From: Peptococcaceae bacterium BICA1-7 | Lineage (GTDB): Bacteria; Bacillota; Desulfotomaculia; Desulfotomaculales; Desulfocucumaceae | Length of the DNA stretch: 64,000 nt | Direction: 5' to 3' | Assembly (NCBI GenBank): GCA_000802095.1 | Contig: JUEB01000013.1 | Span: forward strand, 1-64,000 | Shown here: positions 8,542 through 19,600 of the stretch, one piece after another | Numbering within the stretch: position 1 is the first letter of the stretch | Layout of the letters: the number at the start of each line of letters is the position of its first letter | The notes under the pieces: model-generated | What the model was told of the DNA's origin: nothing | Databases searched by the model: none | The model's input: only the letters and a program-made list of their open reading frames with translations | Translations under genes and position numbers: made by a program

Positions 8542-10494
8542 TTAATCCCCCGTCCTTCTCCGGCAACCCGGCCCGGCTGATTTCCAGGCAGCGCGAATAT
8601 GGTCAAAGCCCGCCTGGAGCTGGTCAATCCGGTTTTCCTGATACTTATCTTTCAACCTTATACGCATCTTCCTGATCAGATCATAGGAGCAACTGCTAAC
8701 AGCAGGGCATAAGCGGCATTCATAACAGTCCAGTGATGAATAAAGCTGCTTGATAATCTCCTGAGGATCTCCCGCATACCTGACGACCTGATCCAAAATA
8801 TCCTGATTATAAAATTCTTTTAATAACCCAACCGCCTCCTCAGTCCCGGCGCCTCTTTTGACCGCTCCGGCATAATCTCTCAGGCAGGCGTAGAAAACCG
8901 CTTCATCTTTACCGGCGCCGCGCATCCTGGCGGCCACATACGAAAATCCCCGGTGCGCCTCCGCAAACATGCCCAGCCGGTAACAGCATGCGGCCAGCAA
9001 TAAGTCTGCCGCCAGTCCGCCGCCGGGAAAAAAAGGTTTCAGGGGCAGCCCGGCGTTATATTCCAGGGTATTCTCAAGGAACCAATTTCTTTTATAAGTT
9101 AAATAACGGACCAGCTTTTCCAGCTCGTCGCCGGAGGCTGCAGGCAGTTTCCGCAGGATCTGTCTGACGGCATCCAGGGAGCTTTTTTCCCTGAACCTCA
9201 GGGTGCCAAAATTAAAAACTTCGCTAAAGCCGGGCACAACCACCTGGTAGCTGCAAAATCCCAGAAATGATACGTCCCTGACCATGATATCCAAGCCTTT
9301 TTTCGCCAGCAAGCCGGTGGTATATTCCAGAAGCCCGGCATTTGTTTTCTCCTTATAATCAATAAAAGGGGTAAATTCATAGCTGCTTTTACCGGCAAAA
9401 AACTCTTCAGGGTATTGCCCTGAAGCCACCTTTAACAGATTATGCAGATTATCGGGAGCGCCGGTGCTTTCGAAACCGCCCGAGATATGGCAGTTTTGAG
9501 AGGCAGAGGAGATATCCCGGCCCTGGAACATTTCGGTAAGAGTCCTCTCCAGAGCTATTTCAAAATCCGGATGGGCACCGAACTTGACTGCATACGACTG
9601 GGTATTCAGATTGATAAGGACGGATGCAACAACAGGAAACCCGCTGCCAAGTGAGCAGTCTTTAAATATTAACCGGTAGTCTCCGGTGCTCTCAATCTGT
9701 TCTTTAATATCGTACAGACGTTTATACCTGCGGCAGTACCAATCGGGTATGGCCGGAGGGGTCAATTTATCCCTGATGATTTTGATATTGGAGTTTCGTT
9801 CGAACAGCTCCGACAATCCCTGCAACAACGCTTCTTCCCGGTTGTTTCCCGCACATGTCCCATTGCTGCCGTATATGGCCCTGAGGACTGATACCGGCAT
9901 ATAACACAATTGTGCGGTCTTCAGGCTGTAAAAGGGGACCGCTACAAAATCATGGCTGCACCCCGGCGGGACGGAAAAACGCCATTTTTTAAGGGCTTCG
10001 TACTTTCCGCCTTTTTCTCCTTCCGGATGGAATAACCTGGCCCCAATCAAACTGAGCGTACCGCTCCCGGGTTTGATTTGATCATCCTTTTGCCGGATTA
10101 ACTCCAGGAGCTTATCAACCCATGGATTATCCTCTTCAGAAAGTTCCTCTATACTCATCAGCCTTTCGTCCGGCGCATAGAAAAAACCGCCATACTTCCA
10201 GGTCTCTTCGTCATAATCGCCGGTATAAAGCAGGTCATTTTGCATTCTTTCCATCAGCTCTGCATACGCGCTGGCCAGGGCGTATGCAGGCGTAGCCCCT
10301 TTGCCGTTCTGGCCCAGACCTGTCCCGGCAATCTCCACCCTAAGCGATTGACACCCGTCAACCCCGGAGTCTGTCCATTTCTCAATAGTGGCAATACCAA
10401 GGCCGTGCAAAATGCCCCTTACTTTTGAAACAGTATCCAGAGGGGGAATTTCCTTATAACGGGTATGGGCGGCAGTATTTATTGGATAACTCAT
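8542..10494 (-). CDS. YcaO-domain peptide-modifying protein (copy 1) with C-terminal Cys motif
   Basis: This 650-residue protein has a YcaO domain over about residues 20–430. The nucleotide and Mg-binding motifs are visible as SAYAELMER (75–83) and EALLQGLSELFER (221–233). YcaO enzymes phosphorylate a backbone amide oxygen with ATP, giving azolines, amidines or thioamides. Residues 500–585 are helical and TPR-like, and the tail carries CX2CX2CX5C (C590, C593, C596, C602), which could bind zinc or an iron-sulfur cluster. The E. coli-type proline-rich C-terminus is absent. Its ATG overlaps the stop of copy 2 (ATGA), and its stop abuts the radical SAM start. No TfuA, E1-like or ocin-ThiF partner and no obvious leader-binding (PqqD-like) domain is encoded beside it, which is unusual. 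The reaction is unknown. Confidence 0.85.
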   Translation of the reverse strand: MSYPINTAAHTRYKEIPPLDTVSKVRGILHGLGIATIEKWTDSGVDGCQSLRVEIAGTGLGQNGKGATPAYALASAYAELMERMQNDLLYTGDYDEETWKYGGFFYAPDERLMSIEELSEEDNPWVDKLLELIRQKDDQIKPGSGTLSLIGARLFHPEGEKGGKYEALKKWRFSVPPGCSHDFVAVPFYSLKTAQLCYMPVSVLRAIYGSNGTCAGNNREEALLQGLSELFERNSNIKIIRDKLTPPAIPDWYCRRYKRLYDIKEQIESTGDYRLIFKDCSLGSGFPVVASVLINLNTQSYAVKFGAHPDFEIALERTLTEMFQGRDISSASQNCHISGGFESTGAPDNLHNLLKVASGQYPEEFFAGKSSYEFTPFIDYKEKTNAGLLEYTTGLLAKKGLDIMVRDVSFLGFCSYQVVVPGFSEVFNFGTLRFREKSSLDAVRQILRKLPAASGDELEKLVRYLTYKRNWFLENTLEYNAGLPLKPFFPGGGLAADLLLAACCYRLGMFAEAHRGFSYVAARMRGAGKDEAVFYACLRDYAGAVKRGAGTEEAVGLLKEFYNQDILDQVVRYAGDPQEIIKQLYSSLDCYECRLCPAVSSCSYDLIRKMRIRLKDKYQENRIDQLQAGFDHIRAAWKSAGPGCRRRTGD

Positions 10495-12302
10495 ATAGCA
10501 CCTTCGGTAGGGAAGATGTCAGCCAGCTTCTCCTGATCTACAGGATTAGCCGCATATCTTTCTTTCAGTAATTTATGGACCCGCTCAGTCTCTTTGTAAC
10601 AGCAGTATCCCCTGGCCTGGCAGTTGTCACAATCCCAGCAGCTGAATTCAGGATAGATCCGCCCAAACACTTTATCCGGGTCATGCAATTGATCGGCAAC
10701 CCTCTGGGCAATCTCCGGCGAGTACATTTTCCGCAGCATGGAGTATATCTCTTCCGGACTTAAACCTCCCGACCTGGCGGCGGCATAGTCTGCCATACAT
10801 TTAAAATAGCGGCACTCATCAGTACCGGCCTCCTCATTCACTGCGGCCACATATCGGAAAACCGGGCAGGCTTCCTCCAGCCTGCCAAGTTTATACAGGC
10901 AAATTGCCAGGAGAAAGTCCACATCGGCGCTGCCGCCCGGCAACGCTTTAACCAGCGGCCTCCCGGCAATCATACTCATCTGGTTTTCGATCAGGGACTG
11001 CCTTTTGAAACGAATATATCTGACCACTCTTTCAAGATCTTCCTGTGAAGCCCGGTTAAAGTTTCCGACGGTTTTGGATATGGCCTGGTATGTTTTCAGT
11101 TCCCTGGCCCTGACCAGGTCTACCGGGTACATTTCACTGAATCCGGGAATAATGATCTGATAACTGGGAAACCCCAGGAATGAAACATCTCTTACCAGCA
11201 GGTCATAGCCTTGTTTCACCAGGAGTTTAACCAATCCCTTAAGCATTGTTCTGTTTATTCCGGTATTTTCATCCGTGAACGGAGTGAATTGGTAACTGCA
11301 GTTATCCGTGAGCAGTTGTGCCGGGTAGTTACCCGCGCCTGTTTTGGCGATATTTACAGCATTGTCCCGATGGTTAAGGATACGGTCATCAAAGCTGATC
11401 AGGCAGCTTTTGGTAAAATCTTCAATATTCCGGCCCTGAAAGGCTTCGGTAATGGTCCGCTCCAGGGCAACTGGAAATGAAGGATGGACACCAAGTTTCA
11501 TGCCAAAGGACCCTTTACAGGTATCCAAAATGATGGTTCCCACCACCGGATATCCTTTTCCCAGGGAACAGTCCTTTACGATAACCCGGTAGCGCCCGCT
11601 TTTTCTGATAGACTGGATAATGTCAAAAAGGCCGGGGTAATTCATCAGGTACCGGTCAGGAATAGTTGGGGGAGTTATCCGGCCTGTAATCAGTTGTTTA
11701 TTCACATAACGTTCGAACGCTTCCGATAACCCCTGAACCAGGGCTTCTGCGGGAGTATTCCCGGCGCACATCCCGTTGCTGCCGTATAAGGAGCAATACA
11801 TATCATATAACAGGTATTCAGTTTTCCTCCTCTTTAAGCTGTAAAAGGGAACCGTGACTGCTTTGGAGGGATAACCCGGCGGATTAAAAACCGTCCAGGC
11901 TTTTATGGCTTCCTCCCTCTCATCGCTTCCAATTTCAGATCGTATGCCGGTGCTTTCTGAAAGGACATAATTCAGCATGGCATTGTCCATTTCCGCCAAT
12001 TCCTGATAAGAGAAGTATTTTTCATCGGGGGTGACCAGAAAACCGGCGTGATGAGTGGCATCACTACTGAAATTTCCGAGATAGAGAATCCTGTTTTGCA
12101 TGCGTTCCATCAGTTCAGCATAAGCGCTGGCCAGAGCATAAACCGGATCGGTTCCCTTACCGTTTGAACCCATGCATGTTCCGGCTATGGTAACCCGAAG
12201 GGAATAACAGCCATCGATCCCGGATTCCACCCACTCATCAATGGTCAGCAACCCCAGGCCATGGAGAATATTTCTTATCTGGTGGACAGTATCTTCCGGC
12301 AA
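10491..12302 (-). CDS. YcaO-domain peptide-modifying protein (copy 2) with C-terminal Cys motif
   Basis: This protein of about 603 residues is paralogous to the next gene along its whole length (DTVHQIRNILHGLGLLTIDEW against DTVSKVRGILHGLGIATIEKW). YcaO motifs are SAYAELMERMQN near residue 60 and EALVQGLSEAFER near 205. The same TPR-like region and CX2CX2CX5C tail occur (C555, C558, C561, C567, with an extra C568). The TTG at 12302 has AAGGA only 4 bases away. The frame continues upstream to an ATT codon at 12335 with GGGAG 9 bases before it, and residues encoded there (YNRFKDT) match copy 1, so the true start may be further upstream. Two non-identical YcaO proteins suggest a heteromer or two separate backbone modifications (inference). 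Confidence 0.82.
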   Translation of the reverse strand: MPEDTVHQIRNILHGLGLLTIDEWVESGIDGCYSLRVTIAGTCMGSNGKGTDPVYALASAYAELMERMQNRILYLGNFSSDATHHAGFLVTPDEKYFSYQELAEMDNAMLNYVLSESTGIRSEIGSDEREEAIKAWTVFNPPGYPSKAVTVPFYSLKRRKTEYLLYDMYCSLYGSNGMCAGNTPAEALVQGLSEAFERYVNKQLITGRITPPTIPDRYLMNYPGLFDIIQSIRKSGRYRVIVKDCSLGKGYPVVGTIILDTCKGSFGMKLGVHPSFPVALERTITEAFQGRNIEDFTKSCLISFDDRILNHRDNAVNIAKTGAGNYPAQLLTDNCSYQFTPFTDENTGINRTMLKGLVKLLVKQGYDLLVRDVSFLGFPSYQIIIPGFSEMYPVDLVRARELKTYQAISKTVGNFNRASQEDLERVVRYIRFKRQSLIENQMSMIAGRPLVKALPGGSADVDFLLAICLYKLGRLEEACPVFRYVAAVNEEAGTDECRYFKCMADYAAARSGGLSPEEIYSMLRKMYSPEIAQRVADQLHDPDKVFGRIYPEFSCWDCDNCQARGYCCYKETERVHKLLKERYAANPVDQEKLADIFPTEGAI

Positions 12303-12374
12303 GGTATCCTTAAAGCGGTTATAATTATAATTCTTAATTTAGGTCTACTCCCATTCTTAATTTAATTTAAATAA

Positions 12375-13283
12375 TCAGATATAGTCCCCTGTAACCAATA
12401 CATTTGCCCCGCCGTACCATTCCCAGATATGGTTTTCTCCATTATTTACAAGGAGAAAATCGCGCTTTGCCGATAAAAGCTCCAGGTATCTCTCACATTC
12501 CTCTCTGCTTATATAATCCCATACTTCCTCAAGTTCCATAAAATTTAGCAGTTTTTCCCGTTCTGCTTCATACATGCCCTTTATGTATTCCTCTTTATCG
12601 TTGGCGGACAGAGCTGCGTTGCTAAGGGAAAATGCCTTGCCCACAGGATATAGGCACACATTTTTCAGGCCTGATTCGGCAAAGAAGTGGGGAATTTCTG
12701 ATGAAGGCAGCCCCCGGGTATAATTAGAAAGGGGATTAATGGACTGGTACATTCCCGATACTTTAATTTCCAGCTTAAGCAACTCGTTATACCATGCGCA
12801 CTCAGGCGGATAATAGCCCTTGTGCCAGGTTTGATTGACAATAGACATGGCGGTAATGGATGCAATCGTACCCCCGGGCCTGGTTACCCGTATCATTTCC
12901 GAAATTGCTTTTTGGGGATCTTCTGCGCTGGTAAAAAATGTATGACTAAGCACCGTATCAAAGCTTTTTTCAGGAAAGGGCAGCGCGCAGGCATCTCCGG
13001 TTATAAATTCAAGTCTGCCGGCCAAACCATTTTTTTCAGCCAGCTCAAGGGCATGCCGGATAAAAGCGGCATCATTGTCAATACCGGTAATTCTCAGGCC
13101 TTTAGCTCCACCGGCAATATAACGGGTAAAGCAACCTGTCCCGCAGCCCACGTCCAGCAGTTCCATGCCCGGCTTGATGCGGCAGTATTTGACAATCAGG
13201 GGCTTAAAGTCATCATTTAATAATACTTTTCTGGTCATTTCCAAAAAGATAGGATTCTGAAAATATTTTGACCATTTCATCAT
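12375..13283 (-). CDS. Class I SAM-dependent methyltransferase, RiPP cluster
   Basis: This 302-residue protein has the Rossmann methyltransferase motifs. Motif I is LLDVGCGTGCFTRYIAGGA (residues 39–57), the acidic residue after strand 2 lies in ITGIDNDAAF, motif II is GDACALPFPEKSFDTVLSHT, and a post-motif reads MIRVTRPGG. This is the Methyltransf_11/25 type and acts in the cytoplasm. It is the first gene of the minus-strand cluster, about 70 bp before the second YcaO gene, and starts at tandem ATGs behind AGAAGG. Co-transcription with the YcaO, radical SAM and precursor genes makes N-, O- or C-terminal methylation of the peptide the likely job. A role in unrelated small-molecule methylation cannot be excluded. 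Confidence 0.8.
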   Translation of the reverse strand: MMKWSKYFQNPIFLEMTRKVLLNDDFKPLIVKYCRIKPGMELLDVGCGTGCFTRYIAGGAKGLRITGIDNDAAFIRHALELAEKNGLAGRLEFITGDACALPFPEKSFDTVLSHTFFTSAEDPQKAISEMIRVTRPGGTIASITAMSIVNQTWHKGYYPPECAWYNELLKLEIKVSGMYQSINPLSNYTRGLPSSEIPHFFAESGLKNVCLYPVGKAFSLSNAALSANDKEEYIKGMYEAEREKLLNFMELEEVWDYISREECERYLELLSAKRDFLLVNNGENHIWEWYGGANVLVTGDYI

Positions 13284-13662
13284 GCAGCCTTCTTCTTTTG
13301 CTCTATTGGCGCCTGTTGTTAAATTGTTGAAATTATTAAAAGAAGATCCCCCTCATCCAGAAAGTACCTTGGTTATCAATGAACGGTCTTTTTTAAGAAA
13401 TTTGGCCACCTCAGAACGCCTGTATGCATGTTCAACGTTTTGTTGGTTTGTTACTTTTGTTGTTTCATCTTCCACCCACCGACACAACCCAGTTATTCCT
13501 GACCGGTTAAAATAATTCAAAAGAAATTCCACCTGAACCAGGGGGTCCCTTTAGAATCCATGGATAGAAAAATTTTAGAGTGTTCGGTGGGGGTTTTTTA
13601 TGTAAATTCGACTTTGAAACAGCCCCTTTTCTCAGATCTTTCTGCCAATTGCCCCAACAGGG
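13284..13662. other. Intergenic region before the RiPP cluster, possible IS end
   Basis: No credible gene is seen; a 77-codon plus-strand frame here resembles nothing. On the minus strand at about 13605–13625 the sequence reads GGGGCTGTTTCAAAGTCG, resembling terminal repeats of IS1182-like elements, but no partner end or transposase is visible. The cluster promoter should lie here, though no good -35/-10 pair could be picked out. Confidence 0.35.
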
Positions 13663-16600
13663 CTATTCCGCAGTACCAATTTTAAAGCCGGTATACGCAA
13701 GCTGTCCGACAGCTTTTATAGCACTGAAAACGCCCGGGTCCACCGCCATTTTCCCTGCGTTGCTCATCAGGCCGATAATGTCCGCCCCTATGGCGTTGCG
13801 GTAGCCGTTGTTCCACAGGGCGCTGACGCTGTCTCCGCTGCTGTAGCCTGCCACCAGGAGAACTCCCAGGGCATCGGCCCAGCCGTAGCCGTCCTCGTTC
13901 AGGGTGACTACCGCATCGCCCACGGAGAGGCCGCCCAGGCGCAGGGTGCAGAGGGCCGTTCCGTCGGTCAGCCCGGGGTCATATAAAGTGCCGGTGAAGG
14001 GGTTACGATAGCTTTCTATTCCGTTAACATCCTGCAAATACTTGCCTCCCACCGTCTTCATGGCTTCTAAAACAGCTTTCCTGGTAAACATATTGTACGG
14101 ATCGATGGCGTGGGCATTAAGGCCCCTGGCGATATCCACCAGGCTTAAGGATAATTCCGGCCTGTTTTTACCCGCCGTGTACAGGGCCGTGGCTATGTCG
14201 GTGGCCGACAGCCTAAGCCTGGGGTTGTGCTCCTCTATTGACCTGCCGATGCTGTAATCCCCCATGATGCTCACCATATCCGTCACCCCGACCCCCAGCT
14301 TCAGAAAGGCCCCGGCAGTGTCCGCCAGGCTGTAGCCGGCGCTGATCAAATATGAATAGGCATGGGCGCAGCGGAAAATGAAGTGACCATTGCCGTGAAG
14401 GCCAACGAAAGCCACCAGGCCCCCGGCAAGATCGTCGATGCTATAGCCCAGCTTTTTCAAGGCATTGATGACCGGCGCCAGGCCCTGCTCCGTCCACTGA
14501 TTATTCAGGGCATCTATCATGTCCACCAGGGCATAGTCGTCCTTTTTAAGCCAGGAGGCTGTCTCCTCCAGGCTGTAGCCCTTGTATCTAAGTATTTCCG
14601 CGGTATGCACCGATTTCAGGTTGAGGTCGCCGGGATGGGCCGACCCCAGGATGGCCGCCAGGTCATCGTCCTTTTGCCCGTTCTCCTCGGAGGACCTCAG
14701 CCAGGTGAAGACGCCGTTGCCTTCATATACCGTAATGCCGGAGGCCAGCAGGGACTTGGCCACGGCAGCGGATCCGGTGCCGGGAAATACTTTCCGAAGC
14801 TGGGAAACGATATCATGCAGGCCGTAATAGTCCCTCACCTGCGGCATCTGCTTAAGCAGTCCGCCCAGGGCCACGGGGTCGCTCAGACCATATGCGTTTT
14901 TCAGCACCAGCAAAACGTCTTCCCGGGCATAAAACAGCACGGCCTCCAGGGCCTCCCCTTCGGAGTAGACCTCCTTCAGATATGAAAAGGCCCTGGAAGG
15001 ATCTTTGGCCCCCATCATGTCGGTCAGCCTCTCGTAGCAGGCGGTGGCATCATTGCCCTGGCTCTTCAAGTACTGGAGATAGACTGTAATATGATCTCCT
15101 CCGAAGACCAGTTGCACCGCAAAGCCAACATCCGACTGCTTATAGCAGCCGCTATTCAGAAGCAAATCGGTGGCGACGGGGGCTGTGACGTTGTACAAAT
15201 CCTTCAGCACCTGTGCAATGCTGCGAAGATTGTAGCCGGCCTGGTTAAGCGCCTGGATTGCCCCGGCGGGGGTGGTAACGCCGGCAGCCTGCAGCATGGC
15301 AGCGATGTCCCCCTGTTTTTGCTGGTATAGGCTCTGGAGAATCTGGGCCAGCATCATGAAGGCTTCGGCGCTGGGAGTGCGTTGGTAGAAGGCATCCAGC
15401 AGGCCGCTTAACACATCGTTCTGCCCGTAACCGGCCTGGTCCAGGTAGGTGGCCAGCTTAAGAGGGTCATTGACCCCAAAATTTTGTTTCAGTGAGCAGG
15501 CCACCTGGGTAACCGGGGCGCCTGCGCTCTTCATGGTCCTGATTACAGCCGGAATGGGGTCCACTCCGTAGGCCAGGCTGACCGCAGCCACGATGTCACT
15601 GTCCGACCACCCTATGGCGGTGCCCCCACTGGTTTTTTTCAATAGGTCCAGGGTGGTGTTCTGGTCCAGCGCATAGGCAATTTTAATCCCCAGGGCAATG
15701 TCGTTGAGGCTGTAACCTCCCCTGGCCAGACCTAAAATGGTCATACCCGCCCTGTATTGCGAATACGACTGCCTTGTCCAGCCGGCACCGGCCAGGCCCG
15801 AAGTATATGGTTCTTTATAATTGTACCAGGCCGCCGCATCAGTGGCGGTATAGCCCTGCTGCCTGTAGTCCGATAGCCAGGTTTGGCCGCCTTTCGAATA
15901 CGCTATGTCGGCCACCGCCAGTGGAGACAGCCCCAGCTCCTTGAGCACCCCGATGATATCGCCCGTCGAACTCTTGCCAAGATATCTGCTCATAAGCTCA
16001 ACCAGATCCTTTAACCTATAACGGCCGCTGCTGTTTTCAGTCCAGCCGGCGCCGTACAGTGTTTTGGCCACTTCAACGGCATCCATGTGGTAGTAAGTGG
16101 TAAATACCCAGGTGATTCTGTCCCAGGAATTGTTCCAGTTGGTCAGCATCAAAGCCATCTGCTGGGGGCTGCAGTGCATGCTGTTGACCAGCCAGTCCAT
16201 AAGCCCGGCCAGGTTGCTGTCGTAACCAACACTGATAAGGGTCTGAAAAACGGCCTGCAGGTCGGCGGCAAAGAGCTGCATCACCACCGCTCCGGCGTCG
16301 CCGGGACTGTAGCCTACATTGCGGAATACCTGGGCCAGCAGCTTCATATCAAGGGACGGATAAACACTTTTCAAAATACCCGCCGCCTGGAGAGCGTCCA
16401 GGCCGGCATCGTCTCTCATTATCCTGGCTATATTACCCAGGGTGCTGTCGATCCGAGCCCATTTGTCTTTTTTGCTCCAAAGGTAATTGGCCAGCTCGTT
16501 GGCCCCATAGGCCCTGGCGATCCCTCCGTAGACTGTATCCTGGGAAAACCAGGGACCACTGCCTTGCAGTTTATCCGCGCAGTCTGCCAGCTGATAATTG

Positions 16601-19600
16601 AAGACCGCTCTCATGGCCTTGATCACATCATCAATGCTGTAGCCTGTGTTTTTAAGGCACTGGGCAACCCCCAGATCCAGATGGCCGCTCCATTTCACTT
16701 CCTGGGGGAAGACCTGCTGTAAAACACCGGCCACTGCCACCACATCAAAACCGGCGGCTTTAAGTAAGCCCACCACGGTCTGGAGGGAACACCTGTATGA
16801 TGAATTTTTGAGTGCGGAGGCGATGTCACCGGCCCCGAAACCGGCGTATTTGAGTGCCTCTAGGGCGGCGGCGGCGGTGTCCCCGTAGCCGACTTGCAGT
16901 TCGTTGGCTATTTTAACCGCATCAAAGCCGGCGGCCTTCATGTTTAAGGCGGCCTCCTTGTCAGTTAGCCCAAAGCTTGTGGCAAAGGGTACCGCCTCAC
17001 TGTCCCCCCAGCCGGCGGGGTTTTGGGCCCGGGCCCTGTATTCATACTTAGTGCCGGGCTTAAGGCCATTAAGCTTTAGGGTGAAGGTTCCCGGGCCGAA
17101 GGAGCCCTGCTGGCTGCCGGCATCCACCCAATCCTTGCTGCCGGCCAGGCGATACTGGAACTGGCGCGCGGCGCAGGTCACCCCCGGCCCCCCGGTGTCG
17201 GTGATGTTTCCGGTGAGTGTGGCCGAAGTTGACTCAACGGCGGAGTTGTCGCTGCTGCCGGTGAGCACGGGAAGATTGGGCATGGCGAGGCTGACGGACC
17301 CACCGTAGCCCGGGCCCACCTGGTTGACGGCGTAGGCCTGCACGTAGTAGGTAGCACCCGGCGACAGGTTGGTCAGGCTGTATATACCGCCGGAGGTGAA
17401 GTCTCCGGTGTGTTCCTGGCCCATCACCAGGCTGGTCCAGTTCTCCTGGCCGGTGCCGTACCTGAAGCCATATTCAGTCAGGGGAGCGCCGCCGTTGGAG
17501 GCGATGTTACCCTTTAAAACGGCACCCCCGCCGGCGGAGTCAAAGGCCGCCGGGGCAGTGGTAACCACCGGTGTGGTGGCCGGCCGGGTTGTAAAGCTTT
17601 CGGTGCTGCCGTAGCCGGTGCCCTCGGAGTTGACGGCGTAGGCCTGGACGTAGTAGGTGACCCCGGCCTGGAGGCCGCTCAGTGAGTATGAGAGAGAGCG
17701 GCCGTCATCACCGGGAGGAGCACTGACCACCAGGTTGCCCGGCTGGGGGTCGGCCCCCCACAGAAAGCCGCTGTCGGTGATGTCAAAGCCATGGTTTTTA
17801 TTGATAAAACCTTTTAATTGGGCAGAGTTTGGACTTACCCCGGCGGGGGACCGGGTGTCCACCTCCGGAGCGTTGGTCAGTGTGGAAAAGCTCATACCCG
17901 AAGAAGAGTAGAATTTCCCTGCCCCGTTTATGCCGAAGGCTGTGAAGTTGTATGTGGTTCCCGGTTTAAGCCCATTAACGGCCAGGGAGAAAGAGCCATC
18001 TGCGGCAGGGGCCGTATATACCTCTCCGGTAAAGCCGCTGATGGAAAAGCCGCAGTCCACGTCAGTTCCGCCACCCTCCACCTTACCGTGGAGAGTTGCT
18101 GTTTCAAAGCCCACATCGGTGGCTTCCAGGGTGGTTACAGTCATAGGCGGCGCCAGCGGGGTCGTAAAGGACAGCAGGTCGCCGTAGCTGGTGCCGGCCG
18201 GGTTGGTGGCGTAGGAACTGAAATAGTATTTGGTATTCTTTTTCAGTCCATTTATATTAAAGGACAGGGTGCCGTCCTCCCCCGGGGTGACGCGGACCTT
18301 ATTCATGTTAGACCCCAGTTGGACGAAGGTGCCCCAGGAGAAGCCGCTGTCGGCAATTTCGGCCCCTCCATTATCTGTTATGGAGCCATTTAAGGTGGCG
18401 GTGTCAATGTTGACACCGGTGGCGGCCCGGGTTACCACCTTGGGAAGAACCGCCGAGGTGGTGGTGAAAAAGTTAATCTGTCCTTCGCCCCAGCCTTCCG
18501 TATTGTACGCCCTGGCCTCAAATTCGTACCTGGCGTTGGGCTTAAGCCCGGTGATCCGGGCGCTGAACTGCCCCCCATTGTCCAGGGAGACAGACTGTAT
18601 GCCGGTATCCTGCCAGCTGCGTTCTCCCAGCAGCCGGTACCGGAAATTGACCTTTGTGCAGGGAGCGCCGCCGGTGCTGCTTATACTGCCGTTTAAGGTG
18701 GCCTGGGTCAGGGTTATGCCGGTGGCAGGCTCTGTATTTACCTCCGGCTCGGTAACCACTGGCGGAACTACGGGTGGCGGAGGTGGCGGGGAGGGGCCGC
18801 CCCCACCGCCATGGCTGGGAGCAGCGACTGTATATGCTGCCATGGCCGTGCCGCTCCAAAGCCCGGTGCCTGAGTCAAAAACCTTCGCTTGCACCTTCGT
18901 GGTGGCGCCCGCCGCCAGCGTCAGGGAGAACTGTCCCTGGTAGAGAGGGCTGGTAACCGCCGGCTCAGTGCCGTCCGTGGTGTAGTAAACAGCCTGCCCT
19001 GCGGACAGGTTGGCGGTAATGCATACGGTCACAGTCTGCGGTGAGGCGAAGTGGCCTCCGCCCGGAGTAATGGCGGGAGCATCCGGTGACACATCGGGAA
19101 CAAGCTGAACCATTAATACTTTATTGGATCCTGAATCGGAGATATAGAGATTGCCGTCGCCGCCTATGGCCACTCCCGTAGGCTGGTTGAGCGGGGAACT
19201 GGTGGCCGGAACCCCGTTCAGGGGACTGCCCCGGGTTCCGTCGCCGGCCACGGTTGTTATATCGCCGCCGGTATCCACTTTACGAATACGGTAGTTGCCG
19301 GTATCGGCTATGTACACGTTGCCGGCGCTGTCCACCGCCACCCCTTCAGGATGACTCAGCTGAGCATCTGTGCCATCCCCGGCCACAGTGGCAATTATAC
19401 CGGCGGCATCCACCTTGCGAATCCGGTTATTGTCGGTGTCGGCTATGTAAAGGTCGCCGGCGGCGTCCACCGCCACTCCCCGGGGGTTGTTTAGCGGGGT
19501 TCCGGTGGCCAGGACTCCGTCTTCCACGTAACCCGAGGCACCTGGTGTTCCGGCTGCTCTGGTGATGTCTCCGGTGGACTTGTCTACTTTCCAGACAACA

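Noticed and set aside
13601-13626. IS1182-type terminal repeat
   Set aside because: One end-like sequence (GGGGCTGTTTCAAAG) is seen without a matching partner or transposase, so no mobile element is claimed.
14362-14985. Plus-strand frame of 207 codons
   Set aside because: Antisense shadow of the helical repeat region of the giant protein; no start site or motif support.
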